DNA from: Pyrrhoderma lamaoense | Lineage: Eukaryota > Basidiomycota > Agaricomycetes > Hymenochaetales > Hymenochaetaceae | Length of the DNA: 64,000 nt | Reading direction: 5' to 3' | Assembly (NCBI GenBank): GCA_002794735.1 | Contig: NBAZ01000012.1 | Location: 310,001 to 374,000 of the forward strand | In this document: positions 1 to 10,417 of the stretch, in pieces | Layout: the number at the start of each line of letters is the position of its first letter | Numbering within the stretch: the stretch's first letter is position 1 | Notes under the pieces: generated by a model | What the model was told of the DNA's origin: nothing | The model's input: only the letters and a program-made list of their open reading frames with translations | Databases searched by the model: none | Translations under genes and position numbers: made by a program

Positions 1-2828
1 AAGTCAGGCCGAAAGTCGCTATATTTTCGGAATTTAACTCTTATGTTTAAATTAGTATCGACACTGGTATTGATTACACGCACCCTGCTCTCGGCGGTGC
101 TATAGGTCCCGGGAATAAGATTATCGGTGGCTTCGATTTCGTCGGGGACGATTACACAGGTATGGATCTATCTAAATCAGTTTTTTTGAAATCAAGAATC
201 TGTGCTTGAAGGCTAAGTCTATGTAGGTTCAAATGATCCCGTCCCGGATGATGATCCTCTGGACCAATGCAATGGTAGATTGAATCTAATCTGATCTTGA
301 TTCCTCCTTGAACATGAACACTGACTGAGATCTAGGGCATGGGACGCATGTTGCGGGTATCATCGGAGCGAACCCAAATAATACTTTTGGTATCTCTGGT
401 GTTGCTTATGGTGCTTCTCTTACTGCATATCGCGTCTTCGGCTGTGATGGTTTTGTCACTGACGATGTTCTGGTCGAGGCTTTGCTACGCGGCGTTTCGG
501 ATGGACAGAACATCTTAACTCTTTCACTAGGAGGGGCAGATGGATGGACTGAGAGTACGACTAGCGTTTTATCATCAAGGATTGCCCAGTTGGGAAAAAT
601 TGTTACCATTGCAGCTGGAAATGAGGGGGACTTCGGAGCTTGGTACACAAGCTCTCCTGGTAATGGTATTGATGTTATATCTGTTGGGAGCGTAGAAAAG
701 TCGGTCTTTCCAATCGAGCCCACTGAGTTATGTCTCTAACACTCGTATTCACCGTATCTAGCACTGTGATAAGTCTTCAAAATGCCACAGTAAATGGGGT
801 TTCTCACGACCCGATTGTGGGCTATTTCTCATACTTACAAAAGAAACTTACTTACGATGTCATTTTTGTTAGCCTTACTTTGAGACGTTTCCATTCAATG
901 TAACGGACGCTCTTCCCATTTATGCAACCTCAACAGATACAACTATCGTAGATGATGCTTGCAATCCACTCCCTGACAGTACACCAGATTTATCCGGTTT
1001 TCTTACGATCATCCGACGAGGGACTTGTACATTCGTTTGTATTGTGACTTTTGAATAATTCTCTCCTCTAAAATCTCGTGACACTGACAGGTAACGAAAC
1101 TCCAAAATGCTGCAGCAAAAGGGGCTGTTTGGGTCTTCATTTACGAGTAAGTTCATTATTGTATGCTGGTATCAGGTGCTCATGGGTTTACTCACTTCAC
1201 ATTTAAAGTAATGGGGGAGGTTTTGCCGCTATTGACACCGGTAATTTCACGACAGCTACTTTGATTCGTGCGGAGGACGGTCAATTCGTGAGTGGAATGG
1301 AGTCAGAAATCGAAGCCTATCTGATGTCAACCCATCTTACAGCTTGTACAACAATTCGCGGCAAATGCATCCATCACCATCTCATTCCCCAAACAGATGG
1401 TAACTTCGATTTCCCTTCTGACGATGGTGGCTTGATGAGCACATTTTCAACATATGGACCTACAAATGATATGTTCTTTAAGCCTGCCATTTCGGCTCCA
1501 GGAGGAAATATACTATCAACGTTCCCAGTTCCCTTGGTTCATATGCCGTTCTGAGTGGAACATCAATGGCGACACCTTTTGTCGCTGGATCCGGCGCACT
1601 TCTTTTTGAGGCAAAAGGTTTATCAGATGATATAGCAAAGTCTGCACGTACATTATTCGAGACGACAGCGTCCTTTGTACCGAGTAGTAAAACAGGTGGT
1701 GATCCATGGCAGACTGTTACTCAGCAAGGAGCTGGTCTTATCAATGTCTACGATGCACTACACACGACAATTATCGTTTCTCCCGGGGAGCTACTATTGA
1801 ATGATACTGCTCATTTTCGGGGAAAGTAGGCTAGTCTCATCTATGCTACGAACCTGAAGTAGGCTAATATAATAGCCAATGCCAGACAAACCTTCTCAAT
1901 TACGAATTTAGGGGACACTGTCAAGGAATTCTCGATAACTCACGTGCCAGCTGGGACTGCTTCTACAATTATATCGGTAATGAACCATACTAGCTTTTCA
2001 CGAGATTAGCAAGCTGAGTGACTAAAAATGCGTTTAACAGGGAGACATATTTCCAAATGACGGTCCGGTACCTCTTACTACAAGCTCAGCTTTATTGAGC
2101 TTTAGTAAGGAGACGATCTCAGTCGAACCAAAACAGACTGTTGAAGTGAGCGTATCAGTCAGCCCCCGAAGGGTTAGACTCAGATACCTTCCCTGTATTC
2201 TCAGGTTTCATCAGCATTACCAATGAAGTTGAATCTTATCATGTTACGTACCTCGGTGTTGCTGCGTCTTTGAAGGATAAGCAAGTGCTTGATACAACTG
2301 ACGAATTCTTCGGTGTTGAATTACCTTTACTTCTTGATTCGCAAGGAAATGTTCAAGATGGCCAACGAATTATACATTTTCAGGAGACGATGTTCCGACA
2401 TTGCTTACTCGGTATAGTCAACTACCTTTACTTAAAAATAGAACTCTGATATCTCTTCTCAGATTCGTCTTTGGTACCCCTCTTTTCGAGATTGATCTTG
2501 TTAGTGCGGGAGCCGATTCTACTTCGGATGCGGATTCTTTAGGATCTCTTGCGTCGTTCAGATATCTTCCTCGTAACACTGACGCTTCGGTTCGTATTAT
2601 GAATTAAATGTGAATCAACACATAGGAACTAATTGAGGGAAAATATAGACTGCTGATGATGGCGGTTGGAATACAGACCCTCTCCTAGAAGCAGTATTTG
2701 CAAATGGTTCGAGTATTCCTGATGGTTCTTATCGCATGCTTGTGAAAGCCTTGAGAGTTACCGGAAATGAAAAGAAGCCTGAGGACTTCGAAAGCTGGCT
2801 AAGTCCCATTTTCGGTGTCTTTCCATGA
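1..2828 (+). CDS. Secreted subtilisin-like serine protease (S8, PA domain), 5'-partial
   Basis: This is an extracellular endopeptidase of the S8 family, resembling 'minor extracellular protease vpr' types. The 5' end lies outside the window; coding resumes after an acceptor near 55. The triad is visible: Asp in DTGIDYTHPALGG (about 58-97), His in GHGTHVAGIIGA (about 338-373), and Ser in SGTSMATPFVAG (about 1555-1590). A PA-type insert lies between His and Ser (about 880-1260), and an Fn3-like C-terminal region follows from about 1880. Introns are short GT-AG, for example 1290-1344. The reading frame breaks three times: at the GG of 1536-1537, just before the catalytic Ser; at the C-run 2163-2167; and at the CC of 2363-2364. 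Changing each run by one base gives the family sequence back. The gene is either miscalled or a recent pseudogene. The family call is firm; whether it is intact is not known. Confidence 0.87.
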
Positions 2829-3079
2829 TGGTATAGTTATGCACACGTATTTGTATCTATTTATTATCTTTTGGATTCAAATTCCTTGTGCTTTTCAATA
2901 TATTGATTCTTTCGTCGCTTTAAAATCCGTGGTTAAAAATTACATGATAACATTTTCTTCTCTGTTTAAGAGAAAAGCAACGTACTACTACAGCTATTGC
3001 AAAACAATCATATGTGTACATTCATTTGAGAAGAGATAACCGAAAATTGAACAGCTTCTAATCTTGAATCTGTGTATAC

Positions 3080-4619
3080 TTAGATCCTGGGAATCATTGG
3101 CTTGTCCCCCCTAGCCAGTTTGCTTTCTTCTTCTGTTGCAAGTACGATGTCCCGTTTAATCAGCTTGAATGTATTACCGTTCTTGAAACCTCGCTTTCTA
3201 GCTTCAGCTTCATCTACCACTGTTTCCAATTCCTATACAAAATCCAATATTTAATCGATCTCAAATGAACAAGAACCCCTAAGAACATACCACAACTAGA
3301 CTCTTCTTTACGCCAAAAACAACATCACTGTATATCAATATATCTCCCGAGGGATACAAAGCTGTAGTGAGAGTATTGAATCCTGGTTTCACAAACATCA
3401 TGTGCAGATGGTTTGGACGCATATTGTGCCTGTTAAGTTTCAAAAGTAATTCTCCGACGGGCCCCTTGATAAAAGTATGACAGAGGAGGAAAGGAAGAGA
3501 AAAAAGATTAGCGAAATTCAAACGGGAATCAAAGATAAAAAACAATTTTATCTCAGGAAATAAGCATTGCTCACATCGCCAGGAATAGGATATGCAACAG
3601 GAACAACTGCACGATACGCGAAATTTCCGTCTTTATCCGAACGAAGTCGACCTCTGCAGTCCGGAACAGAACGGTCCTTGTATTGAGTATCATAAAATCC
3701 AAATCTACGGTATAAAACCATATGATTATCAGTAAATAGCGAAAAAAAAGCCAAAATTTCCAATACAAAAGATTGAAATTTGTATAGAGAAGTTAGCGAA
3801 ACGAGAGGAGGAAAGCCTCGGACTCACGCATCAGTTTCCCAAGTTTCGATAACGACGTCCGGGATGGGGTTCCCAGAAGTATCGAGAATCCGACCCTCGA
3901 CCCAAAGGTATTCTCCTTTGCCTTCAGAAGCGATTGAGTCTCCATTGGCAACTGTAACAATATTCAAAATAGTTGTACTTATGTTATTCATGGATATGAA
4001 CGGGTTCTCATCTGCTTACTGTCCGCAGCATCTTCTGTAAAAAACGGTCCGAGAACACTACTCTCCGTTACGTTACCCATAGGAGGATTGTTCAATGCAT
4101 CAACAAGTGCTGATACACCAAGGACATCAGAGAGAAGAATGAACTCCTGTCTGATATCCGTGCACTTCTGACCAACTCGAGTGAGGAACTGGATCGCCGC
4201 CATCCATTCTTCCGTGGTGAGGCTTGGGATAAGGCACTTAATCGGGTTGTGTTATAAAGGCCTTTGCGGAAGAGTACTTACTTCGTCTCGTTTACAAAAG
4301 CGTGTAGATGCTGGACTAATTTGTCCATAAGGAATTTCATACGCCTAAGACAATATAAATATCAGTAAATCAATCCAAGTTACTTGATAAATCAAGTAAT
4401 CTATCGATGATACTTGCTCTGATGACGCTAGTGTGTTCAGTTTCAACATATTCGCCGTAATTATCTCTGGTTTGTCTGGGAGCTTGATATAATTTTAATA
4501 AGTATGTTGAACATGAGATTTTGAGTGCAAGAGCTTCAGTGTAAACCTACCGGGAGATCAAAAGGTGGAGGAGGCAGGCCATTGCTCTCAGCTTTAACAA
4601 CGTTTGATAAGTCTGTCAT
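3080..4619 (-). CDS. Intradiol ring-cleavage dioxygenase (catechol/hydroxyquinol 1,2-dioxygenase type)
   Basis: This non-haem Fe(III) enzyme opens catechol-type rings between the two hydroxyls, a step in fungal catabolism of lignin-derived aromatics. The protein starts MTDLSNVVKAES at 4619. The N-terminal dioxygenase domain reads LTTEEWMAAIQFLTRVGQ and then RQEFILLSDVLGVSALVDA, followed by NVTESSVLGPFF. Expected iron ligands are present: Tyr in GFYDTQ, Tyr in VPVAYPIPGDGPVG, and two His in MRPNHLHMM. The frame is continuous to TAA at 3080-3082 (ending KPMIPRI), but only if one intron (4345-4417) is read as GC-AG and the intron before LTTEEW ends at the upstream acceptor ATTAAG. I cannot separate catechol from hydroxyquinol specificity by eye. 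It stands alone between the protease and a tRNA. Confidence 0.88.
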
Positions 4620-4950
4620 GTTGTTAATGTGAGTGAATTGGCTGATTTCCTGTCTTATTGTAGATGGAATTGATAGTTTGAATATTTATAGTGAAGAAAA
4701 AGAAGCAACACTTCCGACAAGGCAAATTTGGTTTATAAGATCTTTAATCATCTTATTCATGAATCTCACCTGACTGTAACCATCTCAGGATATCACAAGT
4801 TATAGATGATACATTCGGTTAATTATTCAGGCAGAATCTTGTGTACAAAATACTATGATTTCAATTGGATGAGTATATTAGTCTCAAGGGCTATGTAATA
4901 ATTTGAGCACATGACGAATTTCTTTATTTATTTATACTCTCGAGAAGAGC

Positions 4951-4959
4951 AAAAAAAAA
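4951..4959 (-). terminator. Candidate RNA polymerase III terminator of tRNA-Ser
   Basis: A run of nine A on the + strand reads as T9 on the transcribed strand, 19 nt past the 3' end of the tRNA. Runs of T are the usual Pol III stop signal. Confidence 0.5.
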
Positions 4960-4978
4960 TCTAGAAATTGCACTTAAA

Positions 4979-5060
4979 CGACGCCGGCAGGATTCGAACC
5001 TGCGCCCTCGAAGAGGAGCAGCTTTCTAAACTGCCGCATTAACCACTTTGCTACAGCGCC
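4979..5060 (-). tRNA. tRNA-Ser (anticodon AGA)
   Basis: This is an 82-nt class II cloverleaf. The acceptor is GGCGCTG paired with CGGCGTC, with G as discriminator. The anticodon stem GCAGT/GCTGC closes loop TTAGAAA, giving anticodon AGA (read as IGA, Ser UCN). A long variable arm (about TCCTCTTCGAGGGC) is typical of serine tRNAs. The T arm is GCAGG-TTCGAAT-CCTGC, which also supplies the B box. There is no intron. A nearly identical copy lies at 23538-23619 on the other strand. Confidence 0.96.
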
Positions 5061-5501
5061 CCAGAGGTTTCTGGGTAAATTAGACATATTGTTATTAAGA
5101 GTATAAAGAGTATAAACCTCAAGCTGGAATCAATTTGGCAGGAGTATTTATCGTCGGACTTAGTATTCAAATTTTATAGACAATAATACACCAACAAAGG
5201 CGCCACAAGCTATAAATGTGCTTTTAATTCTTCGCTTTTAATCATAGCCAGAGTTCGTCTCTATTTACTATCAGTCCAGAACAAGTGAGTTCTGTGGTCC
5301 GACTCGGAACACGAAGTTAGTGACATTTAATTAAGAAGGAATTATGTGTGACCCGAATGAAATGTGACGGTCACAGCTCTACAAGGTCAACATTTAGACT
5401 TGTTCCTACCACTCGTAGTGGCCGTCATATAAATACCATCGTCTTTTTGTGGACTCACCTACTTTGAAGAGTGTTTTTTTACAACTCTCACATTTTACTG
5501 A
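5061..5501. other. Intergenic: tRNA 5' flank and MED1-like promoter region
   Basis: About 440 nt of AT-rich sequence between the tRNA-Ser gene and the start of the MED1-like gene. It must hold the promoter and 5' leader of the latter. I see no ORF or RNA structure I can support. Confidence 0.5.
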
Positions 5502-8174
5502 ATGAATGGAATAGAGGCATCTGGAACGGACAGAGACACAATATTATCATTCTTCTTACAGGCTTCCTCAAAAAAGACTGTCTCCGGTGATGTGCAACCA
5601 CAGACCTTACACCCATTTGCCTCGGTTCAGTCTGATGACCCTATTGCTTACCTTAATAACATAGCAAATGCGTCATCTATCCTACAGTCCTCTTTGCAAT
5701 CATACACATCTTTCTCGGCCTCTGATCTCAAGCTCATATCTAACCTACGTCAGGGTACTGCTTTGATATATAACCTCCATAATGTTAGTTTATTCGCTTA
5801 TCATACTCAACGTCATAGATCACAAAAAACTGATATTTGACCCGCTAGTCTGAACAGGAAGTACGAAGACGTGTTGATGCACTCAGGGATCGTGATCGCC
5901 GTTCCAATGCATTTTCAGAGTATGGCGAACCTATCCCCCTTGATAGAGATGCTATTATCGACTGGTGTATAAGCAGGCTGGAGTACTGGGGTCGCAAAAA
6001 TGGGATGGAGATGTTCAAAGACGAAGAAAAGAACGGGAAAATGACTCTTATGCTGGGTGGAAAAGTGCTTGTCATTGAGATCGAACTGACTATTCGTAGA
6101 AATAGCCCAGATGCACGTATATTATTATCCAGTGTGAAGACATCTCATGCACTCCCGTCTGGTGGCTCAGAAAATGCAATTGCTGAGAGATCTGCTAGTC
6201 TTGATGCATTTATCCTGCAAACTTGGAATTGTTATCTTGAGGAAGTACAGAGTTATAATCCTGAGAATAGTGTACGGGCCTCACATCTTGCGCATGATAT
6301 TCAAGATCATCTAGCATACCTTATGAAACTGGACTCACTAGCGTCTTCGGAGGGGGACTATGGTATTCGTTGGTTTAATGATATAGGGCTCATGACTACG
6401 GTAACAGAACACATTACTAGAAGTGAGGCTAACTCTTTGGTGACGTGAGTATGGCAATGATCTTCCCGTTTTTTCTTCTAAAATAAAACGTCAGTAGTCT
6501 GCACGCGCAGACTGTTGCTTTAGATATATTTTTGTCTCGAGCACATGCCCTAGCCATACCGTATCTAGTTGCACCGACAATGTCCTTCGTTATATACGTT
6601 TCTCCTATGGCCTACTATACATTTTTACAATCTTCAACTACGGAAAACACCCCTAAACAGCATGCCTTGAATGCATCCTGGAAGCTTGACATTCCTATGT
6701 CGAATCTTCGCTCACAACTGACAAATAGGCTAACACGTCCTTCAGGTGTCGTACTTGCATCGCTCACGTATTCTCGAGTTTCGACAACAACGTCACCCTC
6801 GACATCTCCAATAGAATATCCAACCCAAAACGGCCGCCCTTATTTTCGCCTCATGAAATCACACAGTGTAGCGGAGACGAACTACACTTTTCTTCGTCCT
6901 TCTGTAAAGACAACTTCAGCTGATGAGAAGGTTTGAATGAATGGGTACTTGATTTTACTGATGGTGGACGTTCTGAAGGCATTATCATGTCCCATTCAAG
7001 GATGCGTGAAATTGAGTGTGTCTTACATCCTCTTGGATCTGCAAGCATCAGTCCAGGGATACAACTAGGTCATCTATCGGAGCAATTCAACTCCGGAAAT
7101 TGGGTTAGCCTTCTGGTAGGAGTAAAATTTCATCTATGAAGTTTTCAAATTATGACGTGCAGTATTCAGCTCGGCTCGAGACTACCAGCCACCGAGCGTT
7201 ATTTTGCAATTTATGTGAGCGTGTTACTCATCTTAAATCATCTTGATTACTATTTCTGACTTACGAAAAGAAATCTGCTTCCGGAGCTTTCCCAGATATG
7301 CGCCTCCACATGCCCTCACCAAGTGAGAGCGGTTTCCTACTGCAACATGTGCCTGTTAGATCCTTGAAAGAAGTTTATGGGGTACTCGAGGTTCATATTC
7401 CTATTTTTCAGGGACAATGTTCAAATCGAAACTCAGACTGAAACACTATAGGTTGTGCGTGATCAGTGTTGGATCAACGAGACAATAAAAGCTGTGGAAT
7501 GGGGGGTAGAAAGTTTGATGCCAGATGTCAGCAATGAAAACGCTGATCAAGTCGCCGAGGATGTTTCTCAGGATGAACTTGAGGCTTTGCTCAATGGTAA
7601 GCGATCAGTTCAACTTATACGTTTCAATTGCCTTTTAGAGTAGGAGAAAGTAAACTATTCAGAAGCATACCGTTTCATTTCTCTACTGTACTAATTACAA
7701 CACCCGGATTCCCCATCATATCTAGGAACATACACGCCTCGGCGGATTGCTGTCACAGTTTCCCTTCCAAATGAAATACCAACATTCCCTTACATCATCA
7801 GCGGAGGAATGTCTGATGTGTACGACACGGACTCTGAGCAAATTGTCCCCGGGTTGTCCTCAATCTCAGCATCGTCCGGTCCTACCACACCGCCGCCTTG
7901 TATAGTCTTGACCTTTTCAGCTCACGGCCCCAAACGGCCGGATGTCTATCGGACAATCATTGTGCTCCGTCAGGATCGTACTCGTCGGCGCGGTGTACGT
8001 GTGGATGTGAGTATATCACCATCGGCCAGCGATTCTTTGGCATTGGGCGCTGGGGGTCCTCCAAAGCCTCCTCCGGAATTAATCGAAAAGATGGAGGAGT
8101 GTTTGAGACGTGGAGGTGCGTTCAGCACTATCGGCAGAATATGGGCGTGGATCGCGGGTGGCGAAAAGATGTAA
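5502..8174 (+). CDS. Mediator complex subunit 1-like protein (MED1)
   Basis: This is probably the fungal Med1 subunit of the Mediator middle module, which links activators to RNA polymerase II. The ATG at 5502 begins MNGIEASGTDRDT. Exons then encode RRVDALRDRDRR, WCISRLEYWGRKNGMEMF, and a beta-rich stretch around MTLMLGGKVLVIEIEL with VKTSHALPSG. Further on come GIRWFNDIGLMTTVTEH, the Med1-like IPYLVAPTMSFVIYVSPMAYY, WVLDFTDGGRSEGIIMS, and a Ser/Pro-rich tail ending WAWIAGGEKM at 8174. The final exon begins at GTYTPRRIAVTVSLP. Several short GT-AG introns interrupt it. The junction near 6920-6935 is awkward: either a 62-nt intron ending TGATGAG, or one T missing from 6932-6934. The family call rests on motif order recognised by eye. 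Confidence 0.68.
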
Positions 8175-9195
8175 AGCGCGGATCCGAACTGTGAGAGTCC
8201 GAGACGGTAACACACCCTAGCAAGTATCAAAAGTCCCTTTCATTGATCTTCGGAACCGTCTATTCCATCCGTCTACTAATATGACAATCCTTTAGAAAAA
8301 TTATGTCGAAGCAAGAACTGTGGTAAGCGACAACAGTCGTTAAAAAATGTCATCATCGAGACCCAGTACGACCGCCGGAGTTATCAATATAATTATTTCT
8401 TCATAAACACCCTTGATCGAGTCTAATTAGTGTAATCCAGAATTGTACCTAGATTTTCTTTCTTTACATGTAAAGTCTTCAGACTTGTCAAATAATGTCC
8501 AAGTTTTATTCTGGAAACTTTGATTTAGTCATTTTCATATTGTCGGTCTCTGACCTAGACCTTTGTTCTCATTTTTGCTCTAAGATAGTGACACATATAC
8601 TCTTAGCTTAATTGAAAATATGACAAAAACTATGGATCTCATCTTATATTACTGGCTATGAACCCTCGATATCAATCTCCAGATATGATATATCATATCA
8701 ATATAAAGCAATTTCAATCGAACGCCAGGGATTGTTGGTTTAGAATGAATACCTGAATAAAATTATTACTTGCTGAGAAATCTACCAGACTTAGACTATG
8801 CGTTTACTACTTCCTGCATCCTAAGCATTCCGATCATGGAAATCACGACTTCTATCAGTCTCCCAAGTGACAGGTGCTTACGTCTTTCCATAACGTGGGA
8901 AAATAACGGGTCCTTCTTTTTGATGTGTTCCAAACTATACAGTCTATGAGCTTGGCAGAATGAATAGTTGATATTGATGACGTATGCGGTAAAATAATAA
9001 AGAAGGGAAAAAAGGACAACAAACAACTTGAAACACACTGTGCAACTGTAGAGATGTGAAGAAAGGTAATAGATTGTACAAGGAGATTCACATGCACACG
9101 GATGTCGAATGGTGCTAATCATACAGACCCAACCCCATCTACATTGTACACTAAAACGACTCAGAAGCAAAGAATCCTGCACACTATATACATTT
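8175..9195. other. Convergent intergenic region
   Basis: About 1 kb of AT-rich DNA between the convergent 3' ends of the MED1-like gene and RACK1, so it holds both 3' UTRs. It contains an 18-bp perfect palindrome, GATATGATATATCATATC, at 8682-8699. Apparent ORFs on the minus strand here run into the RACK1 last exon in a wrong frame and I do not support them. Confidence 0.5.
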
Positions 9196-10417
9196 TTAAG
9201 ATAGTACGGTCCAGACTCGGACGAGGTTGTCAGTGAATCCACCGTATAAAGTTTGGCCATCCGCGGACCAGGCAAGGGAAACACATTCTGGTGTTGAGCT
9301 AGCAGCACCAGTCTCGGTCTCAGGCTTGAGCTCATCAACAATTGACCTATACAAAAGGATCAGTTTCTCAGATCGAGATAAGTCGGAATAAAGACGTACT
9401 TGCTCTCGAGGTCGAAGATTTTGACGCAGCTTGCGGTTGCAGCGCAGAGCCAGTAGCGGTTAGGGGAGAAAACGAGGGCATTGACAATGTCACCAGCTTC
9501 GAGGGAGTAGAGGTGTTTACCTTCGTTAAGATCCCAAAGCATGGTGATACCGTCCTTTCCACCAGATGCGGCCAATGAGCCATCGGGAGAAACGGAGATG
9601 GTGTTGATGTAACCACTGTGTCCATAGTGGTTGGTCTTGAGCTTGCATTTTGAAAGCTCCCAAACCTGTTAACTTCGTTAGCAAAGTGTCATTGAAATTT
9701 TATGAATCTTTAAGGTCAGAGATCTTGGTGGAAATAATTGTCTCATAGGGTGTTGTACCCTCTGAAGTAGCAAATATTAAAAGATATAGCATCATTCCGG
9801 AGTAGAGTTGAAAATATTCTGATTAATTGAATCCCACCTTTACAACTTTATCCCAACCGCAGGATACGATTACCGGGTTGACGGGGTTCGGGCTGAATCG
9901 AACACAAGAGACCCTGTATAATAGTTTAGACAAAGCGTGAATATAAATTGATATATATTTTAACTAACCATTCAGTGTGACCATCATCCTTGATATCAAA
10001 CTTGCATTCACCGAGGGTATTCCAAAGCTTGATTGTACGGTCACGAGAGCCGGAAACAATTTGCCTGTTATCAGCAGAGAAGCTGACGGATAGAACGTCT
10101 GAAGTGTGGCCAATGAATCGGCGAGTAGTTTGACCAGTGTTAAGGTCCCATAAACGAAGAGTATGATCCCATGATGAAGACAGAGCAAACTGTCCATCAG
10201 AAGAGATAACAATATCAGAAACAAAGTGATTATGTCCAGTAAGGACACGCTTAGGGTACCCGTATGAATCTTCACCACGGGTTAATTGCCAGACAATAAT
10301 AGTTTTGTCACGAGAAGCAGTTAAAATCATGTCTGGGTTCTCAGACGACGTTGCAATTGCGGTAACCCATCCCTTGTGCCCTGATAGGGATCCCAAATAG
10401 CGAAGTTGGTCAGACAT
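9196..10417 (-). CDS. RACK1: RACK1/Cpc2/Asc1 ribosome-associated WD40 protein
   Basis: This is the Gbeta-like seven-bladed propeller bound to the 40S head near the mRNA exit, linking kinase signalling to translation. The protein begins [20 protein letters not shown] at 10417. It shows successive WD repeats: [81 protein letters not shown] and [14 protein letters not shown]. It ends ...TVLS at 9196 and is about 314 residues, the family length. Introns lie at about 9346-9399, 9667-9837 and 9914-9970. The middle one is clearly the longest and holds a U24-type C/D snoRNA. It converges with the MED1-like gene. Confidence 0.97.
9713..9798 (-). ncRNA. Intronic box C/D snoRNA, U24 (snR24/SNORD24) type
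   Basis: The sequence lies in the second RACK1 intron, sense to the host gene. In order it has a C box ATGATGC (9789-9795), a first antisense element AATATTTGCTAC, a C'-like TATGAGA, a second antisense element CCACCAAGATC, and a terminal D box CTGA (9716-9719). The two antisense elements match those I recall for U24, which guides 2'-O-methylation in the large-subunit rRNA. In budding yeast U24 lies in the intron of ASC1, the RACK1 orthologue, so the host gene agrees too. Exact ends are estimates; the terminal stem is weak. The snoRNA would be released from the spliced intron. Confidence 0.85.

Noticed and set aside
4203..4300. Suspected frameshift before LTTEEW in the dioxygenase
   Set aside because: Using the upstream acceptor ATTAAG keeps the frame and adds CLIPS.
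8796..9341. 181-codon minus-strand frame
   Set aside because: It overlaps the last RACK1 exon in a different frame; the rest is 3' flank.
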